Shown here piece after piece: positions 10,533-22,700 of a stretch of DNA of 64,000 nt. Source of the stretch: Leishmania infantum JPCM5 (taxonomy: Eukaryota; Euglenozoa; Kinetoplastea; Trypanosomatida; Trypanosomatidae); assembly GCF_000002875.2 (NCBI RefSeq), contig NC_009396.2, positions 131,501-195,500 of the forward strand, in the 5' to 3' direction. The translations under genes and the position numbers were made by a program. A model generated the notes under the pieces. It was not told where the DNA came from. It worked only from the letters and a program-made list of their open reading frames with translations, and made no database searches. Position 1 is the stretch's first letter, and each line of letters opens with the position of its first letter.

Positions 10533-11081
10533 CGTGGCATCCAGCGCACACACACATACACACAAACTCTGTGCGTGGGAAAGCCAAGCGGTCTCTCCCC
10601 TCCCCTCTTCACCCCCCTCATCCCTGCCAATGCAGAGCCACTTCCGGTGGTGACAGGGCTAGGCCCCCTACGGCGTAGGAGGAGGGGGGGGGGAAGGGCA
10701 GCGCGATGTATCGCCACTGGTCTCGGCGGCCAGGCCGTGGATGGCGGGGCGCCGGAGCGGCCTGTGACCGTGCACACGCTTGTGCCACCCCATGTGATGG
10801 GCGAAGCGTAAACGCGACTCAAGCGTGTGCCCCACCCCCGGCCCTCACGCATCGCCTGCTGGTTGTGGGTAGAGTGTGAGGCGGAGGGGCCGTGCTCTCA
10901 GATGACGGAGTCGGGGCATTGTGCCGTGACACCTGCGCGTCTGCGGCTGCTTCGCACCACGCGGATGGGCTGCCTGTGACACAGGGCCGCGCAGGGGCTG
11001 TCGCGTGGCGCATGGCCGCATGCGGTGCGGAGCAGGGCCATGGGGCTCACGCTGCGAAGCGAATGTCCGTGTTGACCGTCT
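10533..11081 (+). repeat. SIDER2-like dispersed repeat, copy 1
   Basis: This 549-bp segment is the reverse complement of 53041-53589. By eye the only difference inside the body is one base in a homopolymer (10 G here, 11 C there), plus a few changes at the last ten bases near 11072-11081. Length, position in a 3' UTR and general sequence match the SIDER2 class of degenerate retroposons that is abundant in Leishmania 3' UTRs; this is from memory, not a search. Both copies lie sense to the transcription of their own block. Strand is given relative to the other copy; the true 5' end of the element is not established. No target-site duplication is obvious. Confidence 0.75.
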
Positions 11082-11083
11082 CT

Positions 11084-11142
11084 CATCTCTCGCTCCTCCA
11101 TCGCCTCCCTCTCGCCTATTTCCTCTCACTCCTCACACTCAG
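11084..11142 (+). promoter_or_regulatory. Candidate spliced-leader acceptor, gene at 11265
   Basis: A strong pyrimidine tract starts just after the SIDER-like repeat ends and leads to the first AG at 11141-11142. No ATG occurs between this AG and the ATG at 11265, which supports 11265 as the start and gives a 5' UTR of about 122 bases. Confidence 0.5.
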
Positions 11143-11264
11143 TCACTCTTGTCTGTGTGCGTGTGTGCAAGCAGAGTCTTCAAAACGGACGTCCGTCGTC
11201 TTTTCTCTTGTCTGCGTGGGAAGCGGGTGGCGGCGGCGAGGGGGTCTCCAGTGCCCACTGGGTC

Positions 11265-14200
11265 ATGCAAGATGTATCGGCGTCCACGCCGTCCGCATCG
11301 TCTGCGGTGCTCGTCACCTACGCAGCATGGCGCACCGAGTTGGAGCGCATCGTCCGACTTGCTCGCAGTATCGCGCACGACGAGCGAATGAGCACGGCGG
11401 TGGCTGCTGTCACGGGCGAGCCACCCGTCGCAGGCGGCATCGGCGCCGACGGTCGATGCTCGAGGCCGTCTACGTTCTCTGCGCCACTCGCGCAAACCGC
11501 CGTGACGGCGACGGCACCGTCCTTTCTTCAGCGGATACTGTACAGCACCCCCACGAGCGGCTCCGAATCTCCTGCGGCCTCTCCTGTGGCGCCGTTACCG
11601 CGAACCCATGGGGCGCGTATGGGAAGAGACGTCGAGGTAGTTTCGCTCCTGCAGCTGCTGGCATTGGCGGAGATGCCATCTAGCTCAGATGCTGTGGCCT
11701 TTCCATCGCCCTCCTCCTCCAGAGCCAAGCAGCGTTTGTTTGCCGAGGCGCTGGAGGCCGTGTCCATCAGCATCGCGAGCAGCAGCCGCAGCGGAGGTCC
11801 TGACGGCAGCCCTAGTGGCAACGCGGCAGCACGGCCGCCTTCCTTGATATCCTACTCGCACGCCATACTGCCGATGCGCGAGACAGCCTCGGCTTCCCTC
11901 TCGGCAGCAGCAGCGCCTCATACGCCCTCCCCCGCTTCTGCCGGCACGTGGCGGAGTAGTGGAGGTGGTGGAGACCGCGAGGGCGACTTCGGCCTGCTCT
12001 TTGGGCGGCTCAAGCACCAGGCGGTGGAGCGCAGTCGCACCGTGTATACGGCCACCTCATCCTCGGGTTCGGCATCATCGCCATCCACAGTGCTCTCGCC
12101 GTCTGCCCCCGTGGTCAACGCTGGTCTGGACGCCGCACGTGAGGCGCTGGATGCGGCTGATGCGCTGCGGCTGCGGCTGCGTCGCCAGTATCGTCTCAGC
12201 ACTGCGCCGAACGGGCGACTAGCAGAGGCGCAGACGCTTCTTGTGCGGGCCACGGTATGTCGCGAGGCGCAGCTGTACACGGGCACGATTTTGCATGCCG
12301 TGAACCGATGCTGCAACTCTGGCAAAGAGGTGCAGGGTGGACCGCGACACGTACCGGGCCCACATCGCCATCGCTCCTCCGCCGCTTCTTCCGCGCCCTT
12401 AGGAGCGGCGCCGCAGGGCTGGGCAGCGCTCACCGCTGCGGAGTCCAGGGAGCCTCTAATGAGCGCCATTCGAAGGGAACTTGCCCACGTTACTCAGCCG
12501 CGGCAGCAAGGCCGATGTGCGGCCTCCGTCGCGCACGACAAGGGAGGTGGTGACGGCGGCGCACGCGGCGCCACGGAGCCACGGGTCTCTTCTTCGTCCT
12601 CAGTGCCGTCGTCAGCGCCCGGCGCCACTGCAGAGACGACGCTTTCCTCCATCTCAGCCTCGCCGCAGTTCATGGAGGCACTCGCGCGATGGCGACAGGT
12701 GGTCGAGGCGCAGCAGCGCTCTTTGCGCATGGAAGAGGTGCACGACTACCTAGCGGCGTCACAGCTATTCCTCGCAGCCGCTGTGGAGGAGCAGCAGCTC
12801 GGCGGCGGCGGAGGCGGCGGTGGCACACGAGAGCCAGATGCGCCGTGCTGTGAGTCGCCTCTGATGCTCGCCACTCACGGCGTGACGCACGTGCTGCGTG
12901 CTTGTGGCCTTCTTCTCTCCGACACTCTGCTGGAGAAGGAAGTGCCGTACCCTGCCAGTGTTGTGAAGGAGATGGCGACGGCAGTGGTGTCGGTGGTCAC
13001 GACTGACGCCGCCGCTGACGAACTCGGTGACACTCGCAGGGGTGACAGGGCCGTTTATTGTCCGCTGCCGAATCAGTTGGCGCTGCCGCCGCTGCTCGCG
13101 CGAGCCGGCCCGCATGCCACCCGAGTGTGGATGCTGCTTGTGCAGCTGGCATCCTTCCTGGAGCGAAACGCTGTAAAGCTTCCTTGGGATACGAAGGACG
13201 TGTCAACTGGCGCCGCCGCTTCGACTTTGCTGGCAGACGACAGCGTGCGCAGCAGAACCAGCAGCACAACGCAGCTTCTCTGGGAGCTTTCTGCTGCGGT
13301 GTTGCTGCACCGGCCATTCGATGCGCTGCAGGCGCTACAAGACGTTCTTGAGCACGCCTCTTCGTCCACCACAGCGGCTGCGAAGGTGTCGTCGCTGCGA
13401 GACCTCTTCAGCGACTACATGTCGCCGCGGCGTGCACGCCCGTCATCGCCGCTCACCTCGGCTGCACACGCGTCTCCGTCTTCGTCGGCGTGCTCCGCAT
13501 CTCGTGCAGCAGTGGCAGCGGCAGCACCATCAGCGCCAAACACCTGGATAACGCAGGTGCAGGCGCAACCAGGCACACTGCCGCTGTGCCTGCTTTCCTT
13601 GCGCCGTGCCATCGCGGCCGCAGTGCGTGCACACCACTACGCCGAGGCGCTGCTGGATGTCGAGGTGGGTCTGCACCTCCTGCGGGAGCAGGCGGAGAGG
13701 CTGGACCCGGTTCGCAGCGATGGGCACAAGGCGGAGCCAGCGGAGGAAGTCAGCGAACCGATCCGCGCCGCGGATGTGGCCGTCGCCACCGCGGGTGGGA
13801 CCGACTACCGGCAGCTTGTGTACTGGCCCAAAGCCGCAGCGACAGCACAAACCCAGCGATTGGGCTCGACAAGCGTGCCTACCACGAAGACGGTGGCCTC
13901 CGCTGTCACGTACCTCTCCGATGGCGTTGTGCTGACCATGCTGCGCGTGCTGCTGATCTTTATCACGTCCCCAATGGCATCTGGGGAAGCGGTGGCACGG
14001 CTGCAGCAACGCCAGCGCGGCAAGGGCTCGTGGTGGAGACGAGACTCAAAGAGGAGGCACGCGAGCCTATCGTCTTCCGGCACCAGCAGTCCGTCGGCCC
14101 AGCCGGAGCGCAGCAACGACGATCCGCTGGACTGCGCTGGCGACGTTGTCCACTGCGTAGCCATCTCCCTCATCTCTGCGCTGGACACACTGGACACCCT

Positions 14201-15272
14201 GACGGCGCAGCTGCAGCTACTAGAGCGTTATGTCATGGTGCCGCAAGGCTCCGCAGCACAGTCACGTGCTGCATCTTCCAAGACCAGCAACGTGAGCTGC
14301 AGAGTCGCATCAACGACGCCGGCCCGACAGCCCCACGCGGAGGCGCACGACCGCTTCGGCCCGTCCGCAGGTGAGGAGGTGTACCTTCTTCCCTCGTTTC
14401 CAAACCCAGAGCACCGGCTAGAGCACATTGCCGCGACTGCATTGAAAGCGGCTAAGACGAGCGTGACTCTGTGTGACGCGCACACGCCAGCAACGAATGG
14501 CGTCGAGAGAGGTGCGCCGAAGGAGAGAACACCTACTACAGCACTTGGCGAGGGGGCGCTCGCGGAGCGCCTCTCCTCTTACGCCGCCGAGGCCGGCACG
14601 TCGCTTCGGCGCTCCTCGCGCACTGTCTGCACGCTGACATCGTCGGCGCGGTATCAGCAACTCAAGCATGCGTACCGTTCGCGGTTGCCTTTCCACGTCG
14701 GGAATACTGAGTGCTCGGCGACGCCTACTGGCCCTGGCGCGGACGCATCCTCCACAGTCGCGCGCGATGCCGACGAGTTGCTCAACGACGCCGCGCATGT
14801 AGCAGACGTGCATCCGGAGGTGAAAGCTGAAGAGCACAGCGGCCACAAGGCGGAAGAGGGAAGCCGCTTCAGCACGCAGTCCACTGCTTTGGTGGAGCTG
14901 GCGGAAGTCGTGCGCGAGCTGTGGATGATGGTGGGGGCGCTCACGCTTCCGCTTCGTGCGGCATCGACGTGCACAACTCCGCCGACTGCGGCCTCCGTCG
15001 CTGCGGCACCAACGCCCCTGGCAGCAGGGGAGTCGTGGTTCGAGGAGAGCGCAACGACGGCCACTGCTGCCTCGGCTCCGGTGCGCGAATCGTGGTCGGC
15101 GTGCGAGAGCGGCATCAGCTACGGTGAAGCGCGTCTCGCCCTTCCTACAGTGGAACCACGAATGGAGAAGTGTCTGCACGTGCTCGGCGGACGTGACCGG
15201 ACTGTGCTGGTGCTGCTTCGTCGGCTGCAATCCGAGCTGCTCTTTCCGGCGGTGTGTCGTCCACTTGCTTAG
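11265..15272 (+). CDS. Conserved-type hypothetical protein, largely helical (1335 aa)
   Basis: I do not recognise this protein. The frame is open further upstream, but only with non-ATG codons. The first ATG is 11265, 122 bases after a good trans-splice acceptor. Blocks of helix-like sequence alternate with Ser/Ala/Pro-rich linkers. Helical stretches include residues near 1-25 (WRTELERIVRLARSIAHDER), a Leu/Arg-rich block around 12140-12330, hydrophobic helices around 13900-13980 and 14130-14240, and the conserved-looking C-terminus (RTVLVLLRRLQSEL). No enzyme motif, signal peptide or clear membrane segment is seen. The alternation of helical blocks could fit a scaffold or tethering protein, but that is only impression. 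GC-rich third positions and continuous length make coding status certain. Confidence 0.85.
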   Translation: MQDVSASTPSASSAVLVTYAAWRTELERIVRLARSIAHDERMSTAVAAVTGEPPVAGGIGADGRCSRPSTFSAPLAQTAVTATAPSFLQRILYSTPTSGSESPAASPVAPLPRTHGARMGRDVEVVSLLQLLALAEMPSSSDAVAFPSPSSSRAKQRLFAEALEAVSISIASSSRSGGPDGSPSGNAAARPPSLISYSHAILPMRETASASLSAAAAPHTPSPASAGTWRSSGGGGDREGDFGLLFGRLKHQAVERSRTVYTATSSSGSASSPSTVLSPSAPVVNAGLDAAREALDAADALRLRLRRQYRLSTAPNGRLAEAQTLLVRATVCREAQLYTGTILHAVNRCCNSGKEVQGGPRHVPGPHRHRSSAASSAPLGAAPQGWAALTAAESREPLMSAIRRELAHVTQPRQQGRCAASVAHDKGGGDGGARGATEPRVSSSSSVPSSAPGATAETTLSSISASPQFMEALARWRQVVEAQQRSLRMEEVHDYLAASQLFLAAAVEEQQLGGGGGGGGTREPDAPCCESPLMLATHGVTHVLRACGLLLSDTLLEKEVPYPASVVKEMATAVVSVVTTDAAADELGDTRRGDRAVYCPLPNQLALPPLLARAGPHATRVWMLLVQLASFLERNAVKLPWDTKDVSTGAAASTLLADDSVRSRTSSTTQLLWELSAAVLLHRPFDALQALQDVLEHASSSTTAAAKVSSLRDLFSDYMSPRRARPSSPLTSAAHASPSSSACSASRAAVAAAAPSAPNTWITQVQAQPGTLPLCLLSLRRAIAAAVRAHHYAEALLDVEVGLHLLREQAERLDPVRSDGHKAEPAEEVSEPIRAADVAVATAGGTDYRQLVYWPKAAATAQTQRLGSTSVPTTKTVASAVTYLSDGVVLTMLRVLLIFITSPMASGEAVARLQQRQRGKGSWWRRDSKRRHASLSSSGTSSPSAQPERSNDDPLDCAGDVVHCVAISLISALDTLDTLTAQLQLLERYVMVPQGSAAQSRAASSKTSNVSCRVASTTPARQPHAEAHDRFGPSAGEEVYLLPSFPNPEHRLEHIAATALKAAKTSVTLCDAHTPATNGVERGAPKERTPTTALGEGALAERLSSYAAEAGTSLRRSSRTVCTLTSSARYQQLKHAYRSRLPFHVGNTECSATPTGPGADASSTVARDADELLNDAAHVADVHPEVKAEEHSGHKAEEGSRFSTQSTALVELAEVVRELWMMVGALTLPLRAASTCTTPPTAASVAAAPTPLAAGESWFEESATTATAASAPVRESWSACESGISYGEARLALPTVEPRMEKCLHVLGGRDRTVLVLLRRLQSELLFPAVCRPLA

Positions 15273-15478
15273 TGGGTGGGGCGTGACCAGAGAGGAAGGC
15301 AATGGCAGTGGTGGCGGTGATCACATGTCCCTGTCTTTGCCTTCCGTGCGGAAGAGAGAGGGGCAGATAGAAGGGACGCCGTCGGAGAGGTGCGCTGAGG
15401 ATCGACGACAACGCGGCGCGTGTATGGTGGAGGGGTGTGCATGTATGTCGTTCTATATGCAGGTGTATCGATGTACTC

Positions 15479-15497
15479 TGTGTGTGTGTGTGTGTGT
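15479..15497 (+). repeat. (TG)n microsatellite
   Basis: About nine uninterrupted TG units in the 3' region of the gene ending at 15272. Confidence 0.9.
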
Positions 15498-16527
15498 TGT
15501 TAGCGAGAGAGTTCATCCGTGACGCAGCCGCATGGAATCACGGTAGATTTGAACCAACGGGTGAGAGGGAGTGATGAGGGACGACGGACGGGCGCATGAT
15601 GTGCGCCCTCTACGTCGCCGGCGCCGGTGCGGGTGCGTGCGTGTCCTCCACTCGCCGTATTGAGGCAACTTGAAAGAGAAGATCAAAGGCCTTCAACCGA
15701 GGTGTAACTCGAAATACGTGAGAGCACGAGCGTCTGAGAAGGCGCAGTGAAACGCCCGGGTCCCCTCACTGCCTCGGAGTGGGCGTGGATGGAGTCGGCC
15801 ACGCACGCGTGTGCATATGTGGCGTTGTTACGCGGACCGAAGTGTTGCATCCGAACGCAGGTGGTAGTGGGGGTTTGGAAGAGCCGAAAGGATGCCCTCA
15901 GTGGTGCGCTGACGGCTCACCCATACGTAGAGACTCGGATGGGGCTGTTCTGTCGCGCTCCCTAGCACAAACGTGCGCAAGTCGCGCCACTGATGCCACA
16001 TGTAGCTCTCCCCCCCCCCGCCGCCTCTCTCTCCCGTGTGTGTGTGGGGGGGGGGGGGGGCCTTTCATAGCCCTTACCCTTACCCTTACACCCCTCGTGC
16101 CCACACATGTACATCATCGCCACCAACGTCCTTTTCTAGTGGATCCCCGCGGTATAGAAGACGCAGCAACTGCAGCCCGCAGCTCTTCCTGCCACTTCCA
16201 CCTACCGGGCCTCTCCTATCGGCCGCTCGCTCGCCCTCTCCCTCTCTTTCTCTCTCTTTCCTTCTCTCTCGTGTCGTCACCGCGTGCTTGTGCGTGAGCG
16301 TTCCCGTGGTTGGGGTTGTGACCTCTTGCTCAGCTGACGCATGCGCGCATGTGTTGTGTCGCTTGCCTCCCCCCCTCCCCCCTCTTTACGTCTTTATTTT
16401 TTTTTTTGTTATTTTGCTCTCTTCTTACTTTCGCTTGGTTCGTCATTCATCCTCATCCGTCACAGACTTGTATCTGCTGCTTCCGCTTCCGCCTCCGCTG
16501 CTAATTTTGTGGTTGCTTGCCTGTTGT

Positions 16528-16644
16528 ATGCCTCCTACTCCCGTCTTTCCTCTCCGCCTCTTTCCTTCTCATTCTTGTTCGGTGTACATCTTCCATCGTC
16601 ACCTTGTGTTGCGTGCGCAATACCTCCGGCCGTCGCGGCCTTAG
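16528..16644 (+). promoter_or_regulatory. Candidate spliced-leader acceptor, gene at 16714
   Basis: A very long pyrimidine-rich tract ends at TTAG (AG at 16643-16644), 70 bases before the ATG at 16714. Two out-of-frame ATGs (16665 and 16703) would lie in that 5' UTR. Use of the AG near 16671-16672 would remove the first of them. Site choice is therefore uncertain. Confidence 0.4.
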
Positions 16645-16713
16645 TTGTTGCATTTTGTTGTAGAATGCGGGCAGGAAGGTGTTTGTGTGTGCGCGCGCGC
16701 GCATGCCGGCTCG

Positions 16714-19700
16714 ATGCCGCGTCCATCTCCGTCCTTGCCCAGCGATATAGTAGCACCACCAGCGGCGGCCTCCACGTCCTTGTCGACCTCGCAGGGGGCG
16801 GCGTTCGGCAGCGCGTGTGGCGATGCCGACGAGTGCAGCAGTCGGCGAGTCGGCATCGGCACATCTCTGACCAGCGCAACAGATGCGCAGCAGCGGATGA
16901 GAGGAAACCCAATGGTCGCCCCACTGCCGGGCCCGACAACGGAGCAGTTACGCTTCGCAGAGTCCCACGCCTTTGCCAACGCGGTGCCGTCGGACACAGA
17001 GGCCGGCAAGTCACTAAACAGCTCCTCCACTCTCCAGCCACGAGGGCGACGGGGTCACGCGCACGGCGATACGGCGGGTGCCTCTACCTCGAGGGAGGCT
17101 ATTAGTATCAACAGCGTCAAGAGTAGCAGGAGCACTGGATGTGGCGGCGGTAGAAGCGCTCATCCTGAAGCTCCGCAGGCGCTCGGACAGGTCTCTGAGC
17201 CGCAGAACACCGCATCACTCACGTCTCTGCACACAACCTCCCCGCCCGCCACGCCGTCCGCTGCCGCTGGCGCTTCTGAGTCAAGCATCATAAATCACAA
17301 GCCCGCACGCAGGCCACGAATCAACAAGAAGGCCGCTGAGGTTGGTGTTCTGCGGACAGGCCGACGGCTTTCGTGCGCAGCCGCCTCCACGTCTTCCACA
17401 GCAACCACATCAACGACTGCGTTCTGTCGCGGACAGAACATGATCGCTTCCCTGATGCCGTCCGCGCAGCATCGACAGCGGCGGCGTCTTTCCTCTCCGG
17501 CATCCTCAGCCCCGTCACTGACTGCACAGGATGCATTTGCCGTGAACCAGCACGAGGTGAAGACAGGCGCCGCGTCTGGCCGCGCTCGGGTGGCGCCGAC
17601 GACGGCGACGACGACGACGACGGCAGTGCCAGCCAGCGAGAGGTCGTGTTCACCAGCTGCGCATGGCCGCGAAGTGACAGAGGCGCGAAGAGGTGAGATC
17701 GCTGGTATATCTGCGGCGTTCACCGAAATCGCGTCGGCCGCAGCGGGTGCTGGAGAGAAAGGCCTGCAGAGTGTGTGTGTAGAGGGCCGTTCTTTGTTCT
17801 CCGCAGAAGATGGTGACGCCGGCAGAGGAGACAGTGCATGCACGCGCAGCCCAGCTGCTTCTGCGAACACTTCTGTCGCCGTTGTTGCTGCGACGACTCG
17901 CCAGCTGCGCTTTTTGCACGAGTGCCACGCCAGCAGTACTAACGCCTCCACCGCGTCGTCGGCCCCGCCGGCGTTGCCGACAAGGCTGCGCACGCGTCCG
18001 CTACCCATGCACTTCAGCAGCCGCTGCCGCCACGGCGCGCACCGATATGCAGATGAAAACGCAGTCGCCTTGGCTCGCGCAGGCGGTGCCAACGACGCGC
18101 AGTCACTGCCATTGCCTTTAGCGCCAAGCGTTTTGTGCGCCTTCGCGCTTCCACACTACCGACACCATTCTCAAGTGCAGCAAGCATCAAGCCCGCGCAG
18201 CGAGGACGGCAGCCCCATGCTCTGGCGCGAGAGCCGCTGCGGCTTCTCCAGGGTCGAGCAGGTGTCGGCCATCACCGCTGAGGAAACGCAGGAGCCCTGT
18301 GTGACAGACCACCACATCTCGCGGCAACCGGCCTCCCCAGCCACCGTGGCGGGAGCGTCATCTTCAGTAGTTACCGGCCGACTTTCTGCGAAGGGTGTGG
18401 ACGCAGACGCCGCGGCAGCGGCGTGGCGGGTCGACTCTGCGATGCGCACGTCTCCGCCGGCACCGCTGCACGCCTCTTTTGACGGCTTCGCGCAGTCGTC
18501 GGCTGCGGTGCCGCCGCTGTCGGCGTTTTCGGTCGCACAAGCAGCGCCCCGGCCAGCAGCAGCCCAAAGGCGCACGGCTGACTGCTCCATGGTCAGTGTG
18601 CAAGCCAGAAAGGAAGCCTCCACTCATGGCAAGCCATGGTTCTCGCCAGCGCTAGAGCGGCAAGCGCGAGCAGCAGCAGCACCGATCGCCAGGTACGGCG
18701 ATGATGAGTACTGCTTCGGCACCCAAGGCGAGCACGCGGAGCCGCTCATTCCCGCCGCAAAGTTCTCCTCGATCGACCCACCACGAGCCAGCGATGCGCA
18801 ACCGCAAGTGTCGACGTTGGCGTCCCTCGCGCGGGGTGGTGGCATCACGGAACGAGGAGCTGGCTCGCCCGTCTTGCCGGACGCGCCGCCATCGGTGGAG
18901 AAGGCACGCGCCGCTAGTGGGCACCCTTCTTCTTCGCTTGAGCTGGAAGGGAACGGCAGCGCAGTGATCCGCGCGGCAGCCGTGGCGGCGGAGGCAGAGG
19001 GTGGCGTGCCGCAGTCTGCACTGTCATCGTCGCCGAAACCCCAGAGCGCGACGACGATGATTGCTGCCCCTGCAGCAGCCTCCGTGTCGCAGCTCAGTCA
19101 CACGCCTGCCATCATGCTCACAACGTCTCTCTTGGGCTTCTCCTCTCGTAGCCCAACACCTGTCACGAACTCCTGCGCTACCCCGTTCCCGCTGCCGTGG
19201 CACCCGCCCCACCCCATGCTGCCCCTCCAGCAGCTGAGTGCGGAGTCCACATCCAGTATCTACGGCGACCCAGGCAGCGAAGGCGGTGTTGTTGGCGGCG
19301 TTGGCAGCAACATCAACGCGTCAACGACGCGATCGCCGTTACCGGAGTGGTCACGATTGCGCACACTTCCGCAGCAGCCAGCATGTATGCCTGCAACGCG
19401 GACGTCAGGGGAGGGGCACAGGGTAGACAGCTTGAGTCGCATGAACATCAGCTGCGGCGGCGGTGGCGTCCCTCCACCGTATCAGTCCGTACCCTCCCTC
19501 CTGTCCCATTCCGTATGGAAGAGTAGGGGCCCCGGGCGACCCGAATCACCGTCTCCTTTGGGGTCGCTCTCAGAGCAGTGCAGTGGCGGTATTGGTGGTG
19601 CTGGAGGTGATAACCCTGAAGGAGTTGCTGGGGCCGTGGAGCAGCACCAGCATCAGCCACCAGCCTGTCGTCTCACTGCTTTCAAAGGGCTGGCCTCGGA

Positions 19701-22700
19701 CAGCCACGCGCAGGTTGGCTTCGGCTCCGTGACGGCCGACAGCGATGGAGCGATGCTGCAGGCAACGTCGGTGTCGCCACCGCCGCAGTGGCAGCATCTG
19801 AAGAGCCACAGCGGCGATATTTTCGCCCCCACCACCACGGCGGCGCGGCCGCCGATGACTGCGCTCGGCCCTGTGGTGCGGCCGTGGCCCCACCAGCGCA
19901 CCAGCAGCAACGTCAGTCTCCTCAGTAGCATCGCACACTCGCCGCTCGCCAGCGGCGTCGGCGGCAGCAACGGCAGTGACACGGCCACCAGCACGCCGCC
20001 CCCACTTCACATGGCGATAGCAAGCTTGGGTGTGGCCCCAACGCTCTGCACCTTCAGCGCGTCGTCCACCTTCACCGGATTCGGCCCGGCTCCCTCCTGC
20101 ATCCTCGCTGCTGGCCCTCGGAGTGCCTCCATCAGCGGCAAGGCCTACGTGCACCCCCTGACGACCTCTCCACCGCCCCGGTATCGCCGTGCCGAATCGG
20201 CGTCGTCGCTATCCTCGATGGGCGCCTTTGCCTTCAACGATGCCGGCACGGCTCCAGTGATGCACAGTGGAGTGCGGTGCCGCGTGGCGGAGTGCGTGCC
20301 GCCGTCCACTGGCAGCAGCACCCCCAGAAATCGCTTCGGAGGGCGGGTGGACGGCGGGGCCGAGAACGACGCAGACGACGTGGTGCACGGTGACGAGGGC
20401 GAGGACTACCTCGAGGACGAAGGCGCCGGCTCCTGCAAGGCCACCCAAGGCGGGAACGGCAGGCGTTGGAGAGTCACCTCCAGCGGCTGCGGGGGCGGTG
20501 CGCGCTGCTGTGGGAAGCCTGTGCGGCTGAAGCATGGGACCGCTATCGAGACCGCCATTCAAGCAGGCGCCTACGCACGCCACCCATCGTGCGTGTACCT
20601 CTTTGCCGGCGGCGGTGGCGGTGGCGGTGACGCGAGTGTTGGTTTCAGCCGAGCAGGGGTGACTAGCACCGCCGCGGCAGCAGCGCAGGCGGGCGACGAC
20701 GGCCGTTGGTCTGGCAGCGAGGACCCGGTGACATGGCTGTCGTGTGCAGCGAGCTTTACAGCGTCTTCGACGTCGGCATCGACGACGTATGCCTCGTCCT
20801 CCTTTGGCACCGTTCCCTGCGATGGCGAGCATGTGAGGCACGGGAGTTCGCAGGACCAGCACCAGCAGCAGCACAGCAGCCGCGATGGCGGTGACAACAG
20901 CCTTTGTGATCCATCGGCAGATGCCGAGGAGAGAGAGGACGGGCTCGCCGTGTGCACCCTCTACGCTGCGGCACCGCGGCACTACCACTACCGCCGCACA
21001 GTGGATGCGCCTGCATCATGCGACGCGGTGTTTCTGAGGGGGCGTGAGAAGCGCCACCACCGCTACGTGCGGGTTCACCACCCACGACGCCAGCATCGCT
21101 GTCTCTCGAACTCTCCAGCGACCGGCAGGGACGTGGTAGAAGGAGTGGAACATGCACATGCTGCGAGACCTCTCCCAGCCTTCACAACGGACGTTAACAG
21201 CACCGCCGCGCGGCCTATCCTCAATCTCGACCCGGCAGCTAATGAGAACGTGAACGCAGGCGTACATAACAGGCGCGGTCAGCGGCCTGCGGTGACAGCG
21301 TTACCCGGCACATGCGTCCCGTACAGCCCCCACCTGTCCACCTCTTCCCTGCTCTATTACGACGATGTGTGCAGCGATGACGTGGATGATGTCTACTATC
21401 AGATAGAGAAGCGTCTGTTCCCGGTCGCTGACGAAGCGGGGCAGAGCCTCTGCAGAGCCTCCCGATCATCGCCACCACCGCCACAGACACCTGCCGCTGC
21501 CCCATCAGCATCCCCGACAGGTAACACAAGAGAGGCACCTCACGACGGCTCCGACGAGCCATCGATTGACGCGCTCTTCACGGTGCTGAACGTGCCGCTT
21601 CGCCTCAACCTGCGCGGTGGCTTTCATCTCTCCGACTACTATGCCCCCTGCCCCGTGTGCCACCCAGCCATGCGAACGGCGGCAGAAGACACGGCCTCAG
21701 GCTTGGCTGCAACGGCAAGCAGCTGCAGTTGTTGCTCGTGCCGCTGCTCGTCCGTCTGCTTCCGCTCCACAAGGCGGTCTACCTTGTCGTCTCGAGCGAT
21801 GTCGCGGATGTCGGGTGGCACCTCGCCTGGATCCACGCAGCTCATCTTCTCCTCCGACCCTTCCGCCAAGGCCTCGGCGTCTGGGTTTGCCATGGGACTG
21901 CGTCAGACGACGCCGCCGCCACCACCTCCCGTTCCTGCGGCGTTGGCAGGTCGGCAACCAGGAGTATCATCAGCAACCACGGCGACACAGCCATACGGTG
22001 TCGGCGCTGCCACTAGTGCCAGCGACACCTTGAGCTCGCTCCTCCTGCGGCATGGAGGCGTGGCCAGAACGTGCGATGCGAAGCGGCGAGAGCGAAAAGC
22101 AGCGACAGCGGGGACAGTCGGAAGTCACAGAACCACCGCTGCAGGTGAGCTGGCGCCCTCCACACTCACCGCACGGTCGAGCCCCTCCTGTGCAAGCGGC
22201 ACGACCGACAAGCCGCTGTCACCGTCCAAGTTGATGCGAAGGTTTCCTCCAGCCTCTGCCACTCAAAGGGGCGCCAAGTCCGCAGCCGCACCAGCACCAG
22301 CACCAGCACCGGCAACAGGCAACGATATCGAGGACAAGGTGCGCGACCCCAAGTACGGCAGCAGAGGGACGCGTGGCGGCGGCGATCCAGGTCGGCTGCC
22401 GCCGCCGTTAGTGGTTACTGCAGCGCACCGGCACTCACGCTACCGGCGGCAGCGAGCGCGGCACCCGCCCGCAGTCGTCACGGCCCGCCGTCGGCAAGCG
22501 CATCATCGCGGCGGCGGAGTCGGAGACGGAGCGTTGCGCTCGCAGTACAGCCGGTTCATGCGGCAACGCCTCCTGTGCTTGCGCGTCAACGACAAGATTA
22601 CCTACATCGACCCGAAAGTTGCAACCTGCGCTGCGCGCCTCCTGGCTGGTGCGGCCCTGCTGGCTGAGAAGACGAAGAGGAAGGAGGCGGAGAGGGAACG

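Larger units (their letters stand above)
15273..16713. other. Spacer of 1.4 kb, no gene
   Basis: No coding frame is supported. It contains a (TG)n run at about 15479-15497, a G-run at 16046-16060, a short triple CCCTTA at about 16073-16090, and a long pyrimidine-rich stretch from about 16200 onward. The last part is presumably the splice-acceptor region of the next gene. Confidence 0.6.

Noticed and set aside
15541..15565. Second T-arm-like string (GGTTCAAATC on the - strand)
   Set aside because: Stem pairing is imperfect and no cloverleaf can be completed.
16073..16090. Triple CCCTTA, telomere-like
   Set aside because: The Leishmania telomere unit is CCCTAA/TTAGGG; CCCTTA is a different unit and only three copies are present.
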